The notes under the pieces are model-generated. The model did no database searches, had not been told where the DNA came from, and was given only the letters and a program-made list of their open reading frames with translations. Both the position numbers and the translations under genes were made by a program. Positions 1 to 10,826 of a stretch of 64,000 nucleotides of DNA are shown here, piece by piece. This DNA is from Tubulanus polymorphus (taxonomy: Eukaryota; Nemertea; Palaeonemertea; Tubulaniformes; Tubulanidae), in assembly GCF_964204645.1 (NCBI RefSeq), contig NC_134033.1:7598231-7662230 (forward strand), in the 5' to 3' direction. Within the stretch, counting starts at the first letter, position 1, and each line of letters opens with the position of its first letter.

Positions 1-545
1 AAAATCATTGTTTTCTTGCGTTATTTTAGTTTTGTCGTAATGTCGCCCTTATTTGCATATTCGTGTTTTTTTATCTTATCAGCCACCATACTAAAGCTTT
101 AAGGTCGCGTAAAACTCGATAAACACTTCAAGCGACACAGCGAACGATCTCCTTTCCCCCACAGCGAACACTTACTCCGAATGTCAAGTATGAGTCCAGC
201 ACACGGATAGGAGTGTGTTATATACTTGTATTTAGTAAATACCTTGTGGATTTGACAATGATCGGTATGTACTGTAGGAAATATAGAGTATTGATGGTAT
301 TGATATAGAGGGCCGCGGCCGAATAAAGTAATATATTGTTTTATTTTGATACCTCGTCGACATAACAGCTTTTCTCCGCTATATCTCTTCGGCGTGTTTA
401 GTTTAGGCCTACGACTCCACGCTACGACTCCCCGGTACACTTATGATTTATCTTAGTAAAACTAAATTAACTCCTTGACGCCCGCAGCCAAATCACTGGT
501 AGTAATAAATTAATTTGTACTCGATTTGATTCTCAGAATGCCAGT
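1..545. repeat. Conserved tail of array-bearing repeat, copy A (truncated)
   Basis: This stretch matches 1916-2460 and 6194-7050 closely and in the same order, including the opening TTATTTTAGTTTTGTCG block and the TTTAGGCCTACGACTCC block. It starts at the window edge, so the array that precedes the other tails probably lies just outside. It stops at about 540, where a piece of a dispersed repeat (565-690) begins. I see no gene; the reverse-strand reading frame at 99-440 is not conserved between copies. Confidence 0.8.
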
Positions 546-564
546 TTTTGGGCTGACGATGTGT

Positions 565-690
565 CTAGGGTAGATACATGTATAAACCAAATATCAAGAC
601 ATTACCTTGAAGCGTCTTCAAAACTTCCCAAAATAACTGGATTCCGTCTATGGACGGACGGACGGACGAAAAGTGAACACAATAGCCCGT
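565..690. repeat. Fragment of dispersed repeat (TCTAGGGTAGATACATG family)
   Basis: The segment holds TGTCTAGGGTAGATACATG, CTTCAAAACTTCCCAAAATAAC and a GGACGGACGGACGAAAAGTG block. The same run occurs at 30810-30930, 42090-42240, 45590-45745 and 48265-48420. Here it is cut off directly by the first unit of the 31-bp array, at the point where other copies continue into a small hairpin (TAGCCC..GGGCTA). Confidence 0.8.
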
Positions 691-1915
691 AATGAATTGT
701 CGCTGGAGATAAAACCAAAGTAATGAATTGTCGTGGGCGATAAAACCAAAATATTGAATTGTCGCGGGCGACAAAACCAAACTAATGAATTGTCGCGGCA
801 ACAAAACCAAAAAAAGAATTGTCGGGGCGACAAAACCAAAATAATGAATTGTCGCGGGCGACAAAACCAAAATGGTGAATTGTCCAGGCGACAAGATCAA
901 AATGGTGAATTGTCTCGGGCGACAAAACAAAAATAATGAATTGTCGTGGGCGATAAAACCAAAATAATGAATTATCGCGGGCGATAAAACCAAAATATTG
1001 AATTGTCACGGTTGATAAAACCAAAATAATGAATTGTCGCGGGCGTCAAAACCAAAATATTGAATTGTCGCGGGCGACGAAACCAAAATATTGAATTGTC
1101 GCGGGCGATAAAACCAAAATAATGAATTGTCGCGGGCGACAAAACCAAAATGATGAATTGTCGCGGGCGACAAAACCAAAATAACGAATTGTCACGGGCG
1201 ATAAAACAGTAATAATGAATTGTCGCGGGCGATAAAACCAAGATAATGAATTTTCTCACGCTACAAAACCAAAATAATGAATTATCGCGGGCGATAAAAC
1301 CAAAATATTGAATTGTCGCAGGCGATAAAACCAAAATATTGAATTGTCGCGGGCGACAAAAACAAAATATAAAACCAAAATAATGAATTGTCGAAGGCGA
1401 CAAAACCAAAATAATGCATTGTCGCTGGCGATAAAACCAAAGTAATGAATTGTCGTGGGCGATAAAACCAAAATAATGAATTATCGCGGGCGATAAAACC
1501 AAAATATTGAATTGTCACGGTTGATAAAACCAAAATAATGAATTGTCGCGGGCGACAAAACCAAAATATTGAATTGTCGCGGGCGACGAAACCAAAATAT
1601 TGAATTGTCGCAGGCGACAAAACCAAAATAATGAATTGTCGCGAGAGACAAAACCAAAATAATGAATTATCGCGGGCGATAAAACCAAAATATTGAATTG
1701 TTGCGGGCGATAAAATCTAAATATTGAATTGTCGCGGGCGACAAAACCAAAAAAGAAAAATTTCACGGGCGACAAAAACAAAATATAAAACCAAAATAAT
1801 GAATTGTTGCGGGCGACAAAACCAAAATAATGCATTGTCGCTGGCGATAAAACTAAAGTAATGAATTGTCGTGGGCGATAAAACCAAAATAATGTATCGT
1901 CGCGGGCGACAAAAT
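690..1915. repeat. 31-bp tandem repeat array 1
   Basis: About 39 head-to-tail units of roughly 31 bp are seen, typified by AATGAATTGTCGCGGGCGA followed by YAAAACCAAAATA. Units differ by single substitutions (CGACAAAA or CGATAAAA, AATAATG or AATATTG) and a few short units (ACAAAATATAAAACC). Long reading frames on both strands only reflect the lack of stops in the unit and are not genes. Confidence 0.95.
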
Positions 1916-2985
1916 CAAAATCATTGTATTCTCGCGTTATTTTAGTTTTGTCGTAATGTCGCCCTTATTTGCATATTCGTGTTATTTATCTTATCAGCCA
2001 CCATACTAAAGCTTTAAGGTCGCCTAAAACTCGATAAACACTTCAAGCGACACAGCGAACGATCTCCTTTCCCCCACAGCGAACGCTTACTCCGAATGTC
2101 AAGTGTGAGCCCAGCATACGGATAGGAGTGTGTTATATACTTGTATTTAGTGAATACCTTGTGGATTTGACAATGATCGGTATGTACTGTAGGAAATATA
2201 GAGTATCGATGGTATTGATAAAGAGGGCCGCGGCCGAATAAAGTAATATGTTCTTTTATTTTGATACCTCGTCGACATAACAGCTTTTCTCCGCTATATC
2301 TCTTCGGCGTGTTTAGTTTAGGCCTACGACTCCCCGGTACACTTATGATTTATCTTAGTAAAAACACGGTAAATTTGGTAAAGAAAAATAGGTATCGCTA
2401 AATTAACTGCTTGACGCCCGCAGCCAAATCACTGGTAGTAATAAATTAATTTGTACTCGATTTGATTCTCAGAATGAGAGAAACTCGCAGCTGATTCCCG
2501 GAACGACGATGTAGTGACACACGTCGATTTGTCGATGTTTACGGCTCGACAGTGCTTTTAAAATCTAAAGTAGTAAATTTCCTGTGTATCAGTAATATAA
2601 TTTGATGAGGAAAATGGGTTACTGTTAAAATTAGTTTTTAAAAACCGCGACAGAATGTGCAATCTTTCGGTAATAAATTTGTTAATTTATGCTTGAATTG
2701 ATAATCGATGTGATAAGAAACGTGCGGTAGATTTCGGAAAGACGACTTAGAAAAACATGTCGGCTCTTTGAATGGGGCTCAATTTTCGAAGTTTACGGCC
2801 CGACAGTGCTTTTGTAACGTTGATTCTTCAAAATTCGCACGGAGTATTTGTAGATCGAACTGAGCTGAATGATATCAGACGGATTGTATCGGCAACAGCG
2901 GTAATGTAAAAAAGCCTATGTCCTTTTGACAAAAAATGTGTGGAAAAAAATAATAATAATAATAATAACTATAGCTGCAAAGCAG
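1916..2985. repeat. Conserved tail, copy B, ending in (AAT)n
   Basis: This ~1.07-kb tail follows array 1 and matches the tail that follows array 2. It contains two related sub-blocks, each with TCGATGTTTACGGCYCGACAG (near 2535 and 2790). It ends in (AAT)n at about 2950-2970, after GTGTGGAAAA. A simple-repeat 3' end after a constant tail suggests retroposition, but I recognise no coding sequence. Confidence 0.75.
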
Positions 2986-3027
2986 CGATAACGGGTTTTC
3001 TGCACAGTCTTAGAATCCTGTTCAACG

Positions 3028-3290
3028 GTGGATTTCGACGAAGCATTTGATAAGGCACAACATCAGCCATTACTAAACAGGCTATTAGGAAACAGTATCA
3101 ATGATAGGTCGCCAAAATGGCTCAGCAGTTATCTCTGAACGAAAACTTGTAGCCGAAATCAACGGAACGCCTCATCTTGGAATAAGTCGGTCAAACTAGT
3201 GGAGTCACGCAAGGTAGTATCCTAAGTTGTCTTCTGTTTAATGTCCTGACAAATGACATACACAGTAATCCAACATATACCACACCGAGT
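3028..3290 (+). pseudogene. Non-LTR retrotransposon reverse transcriptase fragment
   Basis: Two pieces of a LINE-type reverse transcriptase palm domain can be read. The first, near 3030-3135, reads VDFDEAFDKAQHQPLLNRLL and ends in WLSSYL then a stop; it corresponds to motif A, with its catalytic aspartate. The second, near 3205-3275, reads GVTQGSILSCLLFNVLTNDI, the GxPQGSxLSPxLF motif that precedes the catalytic YADD box, which is not present. The link between them contains stops. Without the rest of the element the clade (CR1/Jockey-like or other) cannot be set. It lies just downstream of the (AAT)n end of the array-bearing repeat. It is clearly dead. Confidence 0.75.
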
Positions 3291-3299
3291 AAATTTCCA

Positions 3300-3865
3300 A
3301 ATCGACCTTAACACGCTGTTCGACCAAAAAACTTAATGTTCCAACAAGAAAATCTTGTTCGAATGAAAATAATTCTGTTTGATCGAACAATACGCTTTTT
3401 GCTTGAACCAAAAATTTTCTTCATTCTGACAAAAAATGTGTTCGAATAAAAAGCTATGTTATTGTTGAAATGAAAAATTTTAAGTCCCGGCAAAAAAATT
3501 TGGTCGAGCGAAAACAACTTTTTCGAACGAATGTTTGAATGAAAACAATTCTGTTCGATTGAACGAAATACTTCATACTTTCGGTTTGGAGAAAAAATTT
3601 TTTTCAATATACTTGTTCGAACGAAAAACTTAATGTTCTGACAAGAAAATTCTGTTCAAATTAAAAAAGATTCTGTTCAATTGAACGATTGTTCGAACGA
3701 AAAACCTTTCGTTTGGACAAAAAAAAGTTTGTTCATGTTTGTTCTTACGATTTTTTCAAATTGGTTCAATCGTATAGAATATTATTGGTTCGAACGAAAT
3801 AAATTTTGTTCCGACGAAAGAATTTTCAAGCGAAAGGTCTTTTGAACGAAAAAAAAGATATTTCT
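3300..3865. repeat. Degenerate AT-rich repeat with GTTCGAACGAAAA motif
   Basis: Loose repetition of TTCGAACGAAAA, TGTTCRAAY and AAAATTCTGTTC in both orientations, with no fixed period. Reading frames here are short and low in complexity. I see no gene. It may be a decayed satellite. Confidence 0.55.
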
Positions 3866-4080
3866 GGTGCTCCGCAGTAACTTAAAGCCGGATGTAGGTT
3901 GGTCTTGTGACACGATGCGATCCTCGCGTTGCATCGCAAGTTTCAGTGCAAGTCGGTTGCAATACGATTGTGTGCGACTAGTTTCTGCCAGTCGCAAGAG
4001 CGCGTCGGTTGGTTGTGACAGTCGTGTCGCGTCGCAGAAAGTAGAACACGTACGACTCCATGTGACTGGCGTTGCTGAAA

Positions 4081-4568
4081 GATGAGGACGCCAGTGATAT
4101 GACGACTGAGTTTCAATTCGTCAAAACGTCACGTTGTGTCAACATATTTATGTTGACTTGATGCGATATATCGCGATATATCGACATAATTATGGCGACT
4201 TGTCGTGTTTGAACGCGACAACTCGAGGCCCTTTATCGCTTCCGTAGATCTTTCATTAAGTAGGATCACTTGAATGATCGCTTTAATATCACTTTAAAAA
4301 AAAAAGAATCTGCCAAAATGACCTTAATATTCGACACTATATGTACAGAAGCGATAAGGGGCCTCGAGATGTCGCGTTCCAACTCGACAAGTCGCCATAT
4401 TTATGTCGACATACCGCGATATATCGCGTCAAGTCGACATGAATATGTCGATATATCGTGACGTTTTGACGACATATTTCGTTTTCTCGACCATTTTCCT
4501 CGCGACAAGTCGACATATTCATGACGACTTGAAACTCAGTCGTCATATTACTAGCGTCCTCATCTTAC
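4081..4568. repeat. Fold-back element with ~200-bp inverted arms
   Basis: The left arm (about 4081-4250) and right arm (about 4345-4568) are inverted copies. GATGAGGACGCCAGTGATATG pairs with its near complement at 4545-4568, and GCGACAACTCGAGGCCC at 4218 pairs with the complement near 4355. Both arms contain the internally palindromic CGCGATATATCGCG. A third partial arm sits at about 4640-4770. No coding capacity is seen. It resembles a fold-back MITE. Confidence 0.8.
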
Positions 4569-4849
4569 ATTTAGACATGTCTTCAAATGACAGCTTGTCC
4601 CGTGGAAAATGAGCAAAAAAAGCGAGATTTGTTGTGAAAACGTCACGATATGTAGACATATTCATGTGGACTTGACGCGATATATCGCGATATATCGACA
4701 TAAATATGGTGACTTGTCGAGTTTGAACGCGACAACTCGAGGCCCTTTATCGCTTCCGTACTATATCAGATTAATCGACTTCAAAATAGGCGAAAGCATA
4801 AGTCTTTATTACGTTATTAATTGGCCTAATTATTCAAAAGCTAATAAAG

Positions 4850-6195
4850 TGGGCGACAAAACCAAAAAATTAATTGTCGCTGGCGGTAAAACCAAAATAT
4901 TGAATTGTCACGGGCGATAAAACCAAAATAATGAATTGTCGCTGGCGATAAAACCAAAATATTGAATTGTCGCAGGCGATAAAGCCAAAATATTGAATTG
5001 TCGCGTGGGACAAAACCAAAACATTGAATTGTCGCGGGCGACAAAACCAAACTAATGAATTGTCGCGGGCGATAAAACCAAAATAATGAATTGTCGCGGG
5101 CGATAAAACCAAAATAATGAATTGTCGCTGGTGATAAAACCAAAATATTGAATTGTCGCAGGCGATAAAACCGCGACAAAAAAAAAATTGTCGAGGGCGA
5201 TAAAACCAAAATAATGAATTGTCGCAAGCGATAAAACCAAAATAATAAATTGTCGCGGGCGATAAAACCAAAATAATGAATTGTCGCGGGCGACCAAACC
5301 AAAAAAAAAAATTGTCGCGGGCGACAAAAACAAAATATAAAACCAAAAGAAGAATTGTCGCGGGCGTCAAAACCAAAATAATGAATTGTCGCTGGAGATA
5401 AAACCAAAGTAATGAATTGTCGTGGGAGATAAAACCAAAATATTGAATTGTCGCGGGCGACAAAACCAAACTAATGAATTGTCGCGGGCGACAAAACCAA
5501 AATGATGAATTGTCTCGGGCGACAAAACCAAAATAATGAATTGTCGCGGGCGATAAAACCAAAAAAATGAATTATAGCGGGCGATAAAACCAAAATATTG
5601 AATTGTCGCGGGCGATTAAACCAAAATAATGAATTGTCGCTGGCGACAATACCAATATATTGAATTGTCCCGGGAGATAAAACCAAAATATTGAATTGTC
5701 GCGGGCGACAAAACCAAACTAATGAATTGTCGCGGGCGACAAAACCAAAATGATGAATTGTCTCGGGCGACAAAACCAAAATAATGAATTGTCGCGGGCG
5801 ATAAAACCAAAAAATGAATTATAGCGGGCGATAAAACCAAAATATTGAATTGTCGCGGGCGATTAAAACAAAATAATGAATTGTCGCTGGCGACAATACC
5901 AATATATTGAATTGTCCCGGGCGACAAAACCAAAAAAAAGAATTGTCCCGGGCGACTAAAACAAAATATAAAACCAAAATAATGAATTGTCACGGGCGTC
6001 AAAACCAAAATAATGAATTGTCGCGGGCGATAAAACCAAAATATTGAATTGTCGTGGGCGACAAAACCAAAATATTGATTTGTCGCGGGTGACAAAACCA
6101 AATTAATGAATTGTCGCGGGCGATAAATTCAAAATAATGAGTTGTCGCGGGCGATAAAACCGAAATAATGAATTGTCGCGGGCGACAAAACCAAA
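4850..6195. repeat. 31-bp tandem repeat array 2
   Basis: Second array of the same 31-bp unit as 690-1915, about 43 units. A block of several units near 5410-5630 is repeated near 5660-5900, including the rare variants ATTATAGCGGGCG and CGACAATACCAATATATTG. Such multi-unit duplication points to local amplification. It is followed by the same tail as array 1. Confidence 0.95.
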
Positions 6196-7544
6196 ATTAT
6201 TGTTTTGTCGCGTTATTTTAGTTTTGTCGTTTTGTCATAATATCGCCCTCATTTGCATATACGTGTTTTTTTACGCATGGCCCTTATCAGCCACCATACT
6301 AAAGCCTTAAGGTCGCGTAAAACTCGATAAACACTTCAAGCGACACAGCGAACGATCTCCTTTCACCTTCAGCGAACGCTTAACCTAGTAGAGGCTAGAG
6401 GCTACTAGCCTATGTAGGCCTATGTATATGCGTAGGCCTAACATCCGGACAGATTGGTCGTAGGCCTATTGAATTTAACAACCCACCTAAATATCGTAAA
6501 TTTTGTTTTGAAGTTCAATCCAATGAGTCCGTTAATAAACGCAACAATTGTACTGTGTTTGTTTGATACAGTAAAGCTCAGTACCGGTAGGCCTAAAGCC
6601 GCGTCAAACTCGATAAACACTTCAAGCGACACAGCGAACGATCCCTTTCCCCCACAGCGAACGCTTACTCCGAATGTCAAGTGTGAGTCCAGCATACGGA
6701 TAGGAGTGTGTTATATACTTGTATTTAGTAAATACCTTGTGCATTTGAATATGATCGGTATGTACTGTAGGAAATATAGAGTATTGATGGTATTGATATA
6801 GAGGTTGAAGCCCGCGGCCGAAAAAAGTAATATATTCTTTTATTTTGATACCTCGTCGACATAACAGCTTTTCTCCGCTATATCTCTTCGGCGTGTTTAG
6901 TTTAGGCCTACGATTCCCCGGTACACTAAAGATTTATCTTAGTAAATACACGGTTAATTCGGTAAAGAGAAATAGGTATTGTTATACTAACTCCTTGAAA
7001 CCCGCAGCCAAATCACTGGTAGTAATAAATTAATTTGTACTCGATTTGATTCTCATGATGAGGAGAAACTCGCAGCTGATCTCCGGAACGACGATGTAGT
7101 AACACACGTCGATTCGTCGATGTTTACGGCTCGACAGTGCTTTTAAAATCTAAAGTAGTCAATTTCCAGTGTATCGGTAATATGATTTGATGAGGAAAAT
7201 GGGCTATTGTTAAAATCACTGTTTGAAGACCGCGACTGAATTTGAAGTCAATAAATTAGTTCATTTATACTTGAATTGATAATCGAAGTGACAGTCGGCC
7301 TGCGGGTTGATTTCGGGATGACGACTCGAAAAACATGTCGCCCCATTGAATGGGGCTAAATTTTCGATGTTTACGGCCCGACAGCGCTTTTGTAACGATG
7401 ATTCGTGAAAAAACACGCGGGCTATTTGTAGATCTCAGTGAGCTGAACGATATTATATGGATTGTATATGAAACAGCGGTAAGGTAACAAAGCCTATGTT
7501 CTTTTGGTAAAAATAGTGTGGAAGAAAATAATAATAATAATAAT
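6196..7544. repeat. Conserved tail, copy C, ending in (AAT)n at the Polinton
   Basis: Same tail as 1916-2985, with an extra ~215 bp (about 6383-6595) rich in TAGGCCTA, flanked by a duplicated ~80-bp block (AACTCGATAAACACTTC at 6314 and 6607). The tail ends in GTGTGGAAGAAAATAATAAT(AAT)n at about 7515-7544 and Polinton-type sequence starts at once. No gene is seen; the frames at 6454-6801 and 6845-7033 are not conserved in the other copies. Confidence 0.75.
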
Positions 7545-7703
7545 CACGCGGATATCAATAGGGTTTTCTGTGAAATAACAGAAAACCCTAATAATAAGAA
7601 ACACGCGAATCTCAATAGGGTTTTCTGTGATGTAACAGAAAACCCTAATAATAAGAAACACGCGAATCTCAATAGGGTTTTCTGTGATGTAACAGAAAAC
7701 CCT
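7545..7703. repeat. Three 57-bp units, each with a perfect 12-bp hairpin
   Basis: Three units of 57 bp (19 codons) repeat CACGCGAATCTCAAT, then AGGGTTTTCTGT, a 6-base loop and ACAGAAAACCCT, then AATAATAAGAAA. The two 12-base arms are exact complements in every copy. Because the unit is a multiple of three without stops, a short reading frame (7518-7709) runs through it, but there is no sign that it is a gene. It lies at the left edge of P1, so it may be part of a degraded element end. Confidence 0.75.
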
Positions 7704-7705
7704 AA

Positions 7706-8326
7706 TTAATTAAACCTAAACCAAATTGTTTTAATTTAAGGCATGTAGAAAAAGAATTAACAGAAGAAGTTAAAGATTTATTTGAAATATATAACCCAAC
7801 TGACTATGTTTATGATTTATCAACAGATGATGGAACATTCAATTCTGGGTTCCCATTAATCCAAAAAAATACTGACAGTTACATACTAAAAATCAAGACA
7901 AATGACATAACAAAAGACTTAAAAACATTAAAACATCATTTTGATTTTAGCAATTATCCCAAAGATCATGAACTATTTAGCAATGATAATAAAAAGATTC
8001 CTGATAAATTTAAAGATGAATTAGGGGGTGATGAAATGATTGAATTTGTTGGGATAAGAAGTAAAATGTATAGTTACAGAACAAAAGATCATGAAGCTAA
8101 AAAGTTAAAAGGAATAACAAAACATGTGGTTGATAAACATATAGAATTTCAAGATTATATAAAGTGTTTATATAAATCAATTGTAATGAAACATAAAATG
8201 AATTGTTTAAGATCAGAAGATCACGAGATGTACATTAATGAAGTTGAAAAAACTAGTTTGAATCCATTTGATGATAAAAGGCGTATTTTAGATGATGGTA
8301 TAAAAACATTACCTTATGGTTATTAA
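7706..8326 (+). pseudogene. Family B DNA polymerase, C-terminal fragment (P1)
   Basis: An open frame matches the last ~150 residues of the polymerase at 57550-58097. It starts at the motif C remnant (NTDSYIL, in place of the DTDSY that holds the catalytic aspartates) and continues through NYPKDHELFSNDNKK, FVGIRSKMYSY, LRSEDHEMYINE and LNPFDDKRRILDDG. These form the palm end and thumb typical of protein-primed Polinton polymerases. About 55 codons upstream of the motif (7706-7870) are open but do not match P3. The exonuclease and most of the polymerase are missing, so it is not functional. Its stop overlaps the stop of the reverse-strand gene that follows. Confidence 0.88.
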
Positions 8327-9639
8327 AACATAAAATCAATATCATCATACTCGAAATCACTAGTGGCTTCTTCATTTTCATTTAATTGTTCTTGTATAAT
8401 TTGTTTAGGTTCTTCCATTTCATTTTTCTCATTTAAATAAAGTTCTATCTTGTATCACATTTCATCTCGCTCTCTTTGTTTCTTTTTGTTTGTTAATTCG
8501 TCAAATGGAATTATAATATCGATGTTTAAATAATTTACAATCTTATTTAAAAAGAATTCATAATTAATTGAATCTGTTATTCTATTTTCCAAATGATACA
8601 TTAATATTTGTTTGAATATTTTTTTTATATTTTCCATATCTTCTTCTGTTAATTTAGGTTTTTCATAATAATAAATATAAATACATTTTCTTTTGTTTTG
8701 TGTTAAATGTTGACGGAATAATTGTTTTTATAATATCTTTTTTAGTTATTTCACCATTTTTATTTTCTATTATTTTCATTTTTTCAAGCCATTGCATATA
8801 TTCTGGTGTATGATCTTCTATAGAAAATATTTAAAAAATTTCATCTAGATAATTTAATTTCGGTTCTATGAGAAAATTTCTAGTTTTTTCTTCACCCCAT
8901 GAATTCTTTTGCCATCCACAATCAACACAAAATAACACAGTACCTTCTTGTCTTAAGGTCGCATAACTACATTGTGGACATTTTCGTTTATAATTTATTG
9001 GTAATAGATCTTCATTAAGCTCCTGGTATTTTCTTACGTTTTCTTTATGTTTTATTGTTCTATTATGTAGATTTGAATTACTTGTTGTAATAATCAATTT
9101 ACAATATTTACAATTATATGTTTTCTTGTTAATTCATTATATTGTTTTTCTAACTTTTCAACTGTTTCTTTATTATCTGGTAACGTTTTCTCATATTTTA
9201 TTTTTCCTAATAAATTATTTTTTCTTTCATTGAATTCAGTTTCAAATTTATTAGAAATTTTATCTATATGTACTTTACGAAATTGATGATTCTCCCAATC
9301 TTCTATATTTTCAGGGCTATATTTTACTCGACAAGGCTCGCAGAAATGATCTTTTATATTATCCTTATCATAGAATAAGAAAGGTCTTTTCCAAATAACT
9401 TCAGGTTCAACTTCAGCAGAATTACTATTACTTTCATTACTATCAACATTAGCCGTTGCACCATTAATTTTACACTTCTCTGAATGTTTTTTAACATAAT
9501 TTCTTGAGAATAATTTATTACATTTTGGGCAGTTTAGTTTAGGGGGTTTATAATTTTCTTCATGTTTTTTCATATGTCGAGCCATATTACTTTTTCTTAG
9601 AAGTTCATCACAAATTTCGCATGCTATCTTCTCATCCAT
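8323..9639 (-). pseudogene. Multi-zinc-finger protein, frameshifted (P1)
   Basis: Read from 9639 leftward, the protein starts inside an AATAAATGG motif. It shows a C2H2 finger (CEIC..HMKKH), a C2HC finger (CPKC..HSEKC), a matrin/U1-like C2H2 (CEPC..HQFRKVH) and, in the next frame, CKYC..HNRTIKH. A zinc ribbon (CPQC then CVDC about 16 residues on) follows, then a Lys/Glu-rich tail ending in an acidic stretch. The frame changes near 9100, 8830, 8660 and 8460, so the ~430-residue protein is broken into at least five pieces. Multiple zinc modules suggest nucleic-acid binding, perhaps regulation of the element; that is inference. It is absent from the matching position in P3. It is divergent from the penton gene and tail-to-tail with the polymerase. 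Confidence 0.7.
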
Positions 9640-9697
9640 TTATTAGGGAAAAAAATTACTTGTGGTGATGAGTGGTAATTTTTTTATGTTATAAATA
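9640..9697. promoter_or_regulatory. Divergent promoter region with conserved 21-mer
   Basis: The 58 bp between the zinc-finger gene (leftward) and penton gene (rightward) contains ATTACTTGTGGTGATGAGTGG at 9655-9675. The same 21-mer recurs at 20824-20844 and 21118-21138, again beside a leftward gene that faces a penton gene. TAAATG-type motifs cover both start codons (AATAAATGG and TATAAATAATGG). I read it as a shared bidirectional control element of the family; no binding factor is known to me. Confidence 0.5.
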
Positions 9698-10453
9698 ATG
9701 GTAGAATTAAAAGAATACAGAATATTTGTTGATTCAAGAAGACTTACAAATTATAAATCACATAATTTAATAGTTCAATTAGATAGAGAATTCAAGAATG
9801 GTGTTGATTTAAAATTAGTAAATATAAGTTTATGTAACTCATTTTACAATATATCGGATAAAAGTTTTGATCATAGATTGTTTATGATTCATGATAAAAA
9901 TATGGATAAATGGTATCATCTATTTCTAAGACCAGGATTATATAATTTAGAAACATTATCTCACGAAATTAATAGAAGAGCTCGGTTAAAAGTGGGTGAA
10001 TCTGTTGGGTTTAACATTAAATTTAATAAAATTGATAGTACTAATAAAATAAGAATAAAGTTAACTAATGAACAATATAAATTCATAGTAAGAAAACCAT
10101 TAGCTAAAATGCTAGGAGTTAATCCAAATAAAGTTTATTCAAATGTTGATACTACGCCAAATATAATACCTTTTACGCACTTCTATATTTATTGTAATTT
10201 AATTGATCCTACAAAAACATTCGAAGCAACTAAAGATACAATTTGTAATTCTAGTATATTAAATATTTTACCATTAAAAAATGTTAAACAATTTGGAACG
10301 CAAATAAATTATAATTTAGCTGAATGTGATTTTAAACCTTGTATTCCACATTTCAATAATTTTAAATTAGAAATAAGAAATCATAATGGTTATTTAATTG
10401 ATTTGAATAACTTTCCTGTAATTTATGAATTAGTTATAAGATGTAAAGAGTAA
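9698..10453 (+). CDS. Probable penton-like minor capsid protein (P1)
   Basis: This 251-residue protein has the layout of the single-jelly-roll minor capsid (penton) proteins of Polintons and adintoviruses: beta-rich, with a PGLYNLETLSHEIN segment (about residues 77-90) and a C-terminal strand pair LEIRNHNGYLIDLNNFPVIY (about 225-244). Assignment rests on this remembered family pattern and on position, not on a computed match. The start lies in TATAAATAATGG. A broken homologue is at 58495-59251 and a C-terminal piece at 21190-21460. This is the only intact copy in the window. Its partner would be the major capsid protein at 16097. Confidence 0.55.
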   Translation: MVELKEYRIFVDSRRLTNYKSHNLIVQLDREFKNGVDLKLVNISLCNSFYNISDKSFDHRLFMIHDKNMDKWYHLFLRPGLYNLETLSHEINRRARLKVGESVGFNIKFNKIDSTNKIRIKLTNEQYKFIVRKPLAKMLGVNPNKVYSNVDTTPNIIPFTHFYIYCNLIDPTKTFEATKDTICNSSILNILPLKNVKQFGTQINYNLAECDFKPCIPHFNNFKLEIRNHNGYLIDLNNFPVIYELVIRCKE

Positions 10454-10469
10454 TTCTTTCACTATATAA

Positions 10470-10823
10470 ATGAATATAACTGTTGGACCGAGTATATGTT
10501 TTGGATTTGATTTTAAACGTGAGAAAGAAATGAAATTTAACATTAATGATGTAATTACACATATCAAAAATATTGCATTTTCTAATGAAACAACATTTGA
10601 GTATGAAACAACAATAGACAAAGAAACTTTAAATGTAGAAAAGATTACTAATTTAATTAGAGAATCTTTAAGATTTTATGAATTAGATGAAGATTTTATC
10701 ATAGATGATATTAAAAAAATAATAATTGAAATATATACAAATGAAACTAGTAATGAAATAAATGTTGAATTAATCATAAATAAGTTAACTAAATATTTTG
10801 AAGATAGTAATTTTTTTGATTAA
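10470..10823 (+). CDS. Conserved Polinton protein, 117 aa, unknown function
   Basis: The start sits in CACTATATAAATG, 17 bp after the penton stop. The protein begins MNITVGPSICFGFDF, a small hydrophobic Gly/Cys segment, and continues as a Lys/Glu/Ile-rich, probably helical body ending EDSNFFD. No domain is recognised. Homologues occur at 13248, 21477 and 59268, always directly before the 73-residue membrane protein, so the gene pair is stable. The first ~15 residues are the best conserved part and the middle varies; the 21477 copy is shorter. A copy of its first codons also turns up inside another gene at 63027-63049. Confidence 0.75.
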   Translation: MNITVGPSICFGFDFKREKEMKFNINDVITHIKNIAFSNETTFEYETTIDKETLNVEKITNLIRESLRFYELDEDFIIDDIKKIIIEIYTNETSNEINVELIINKLTKYFEDSNFFD

Positions 10824-10826
10824 TAA

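Noticed and set aside
690-1915. CRISPR-like look of the 31-bp array
   Set aside because: Units are contiguous with no unique spacers, and the context is an animal genome.
690-6195. Long reverse-strand frames in the 31-bp arrays, up to 230 residues
   Set aside because: They are translations of a tandem repeat whose unit lacks stops; three overlapping frames are open at once and differ between units.
6454-7033. Forward frames of 115 and 62 residues in tail C
   Set aside because: The same DNA in tails A and B does not keep these frames.
7518-7709. 63-residue frame rich in Asn (VFCDVTENPNNKKH repeats)
   Set aside because: It follows from a 57-bp hairpin repeat and an (AAT)n tail; no homologue or promoter motif is visible.
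8323-8830. Separate 60-residue gene at 8455-8637 (reverse)
   Set aside because: Homologous-looking open stretches on both sides in other frames show it is part of the broken zinc-finger gene.
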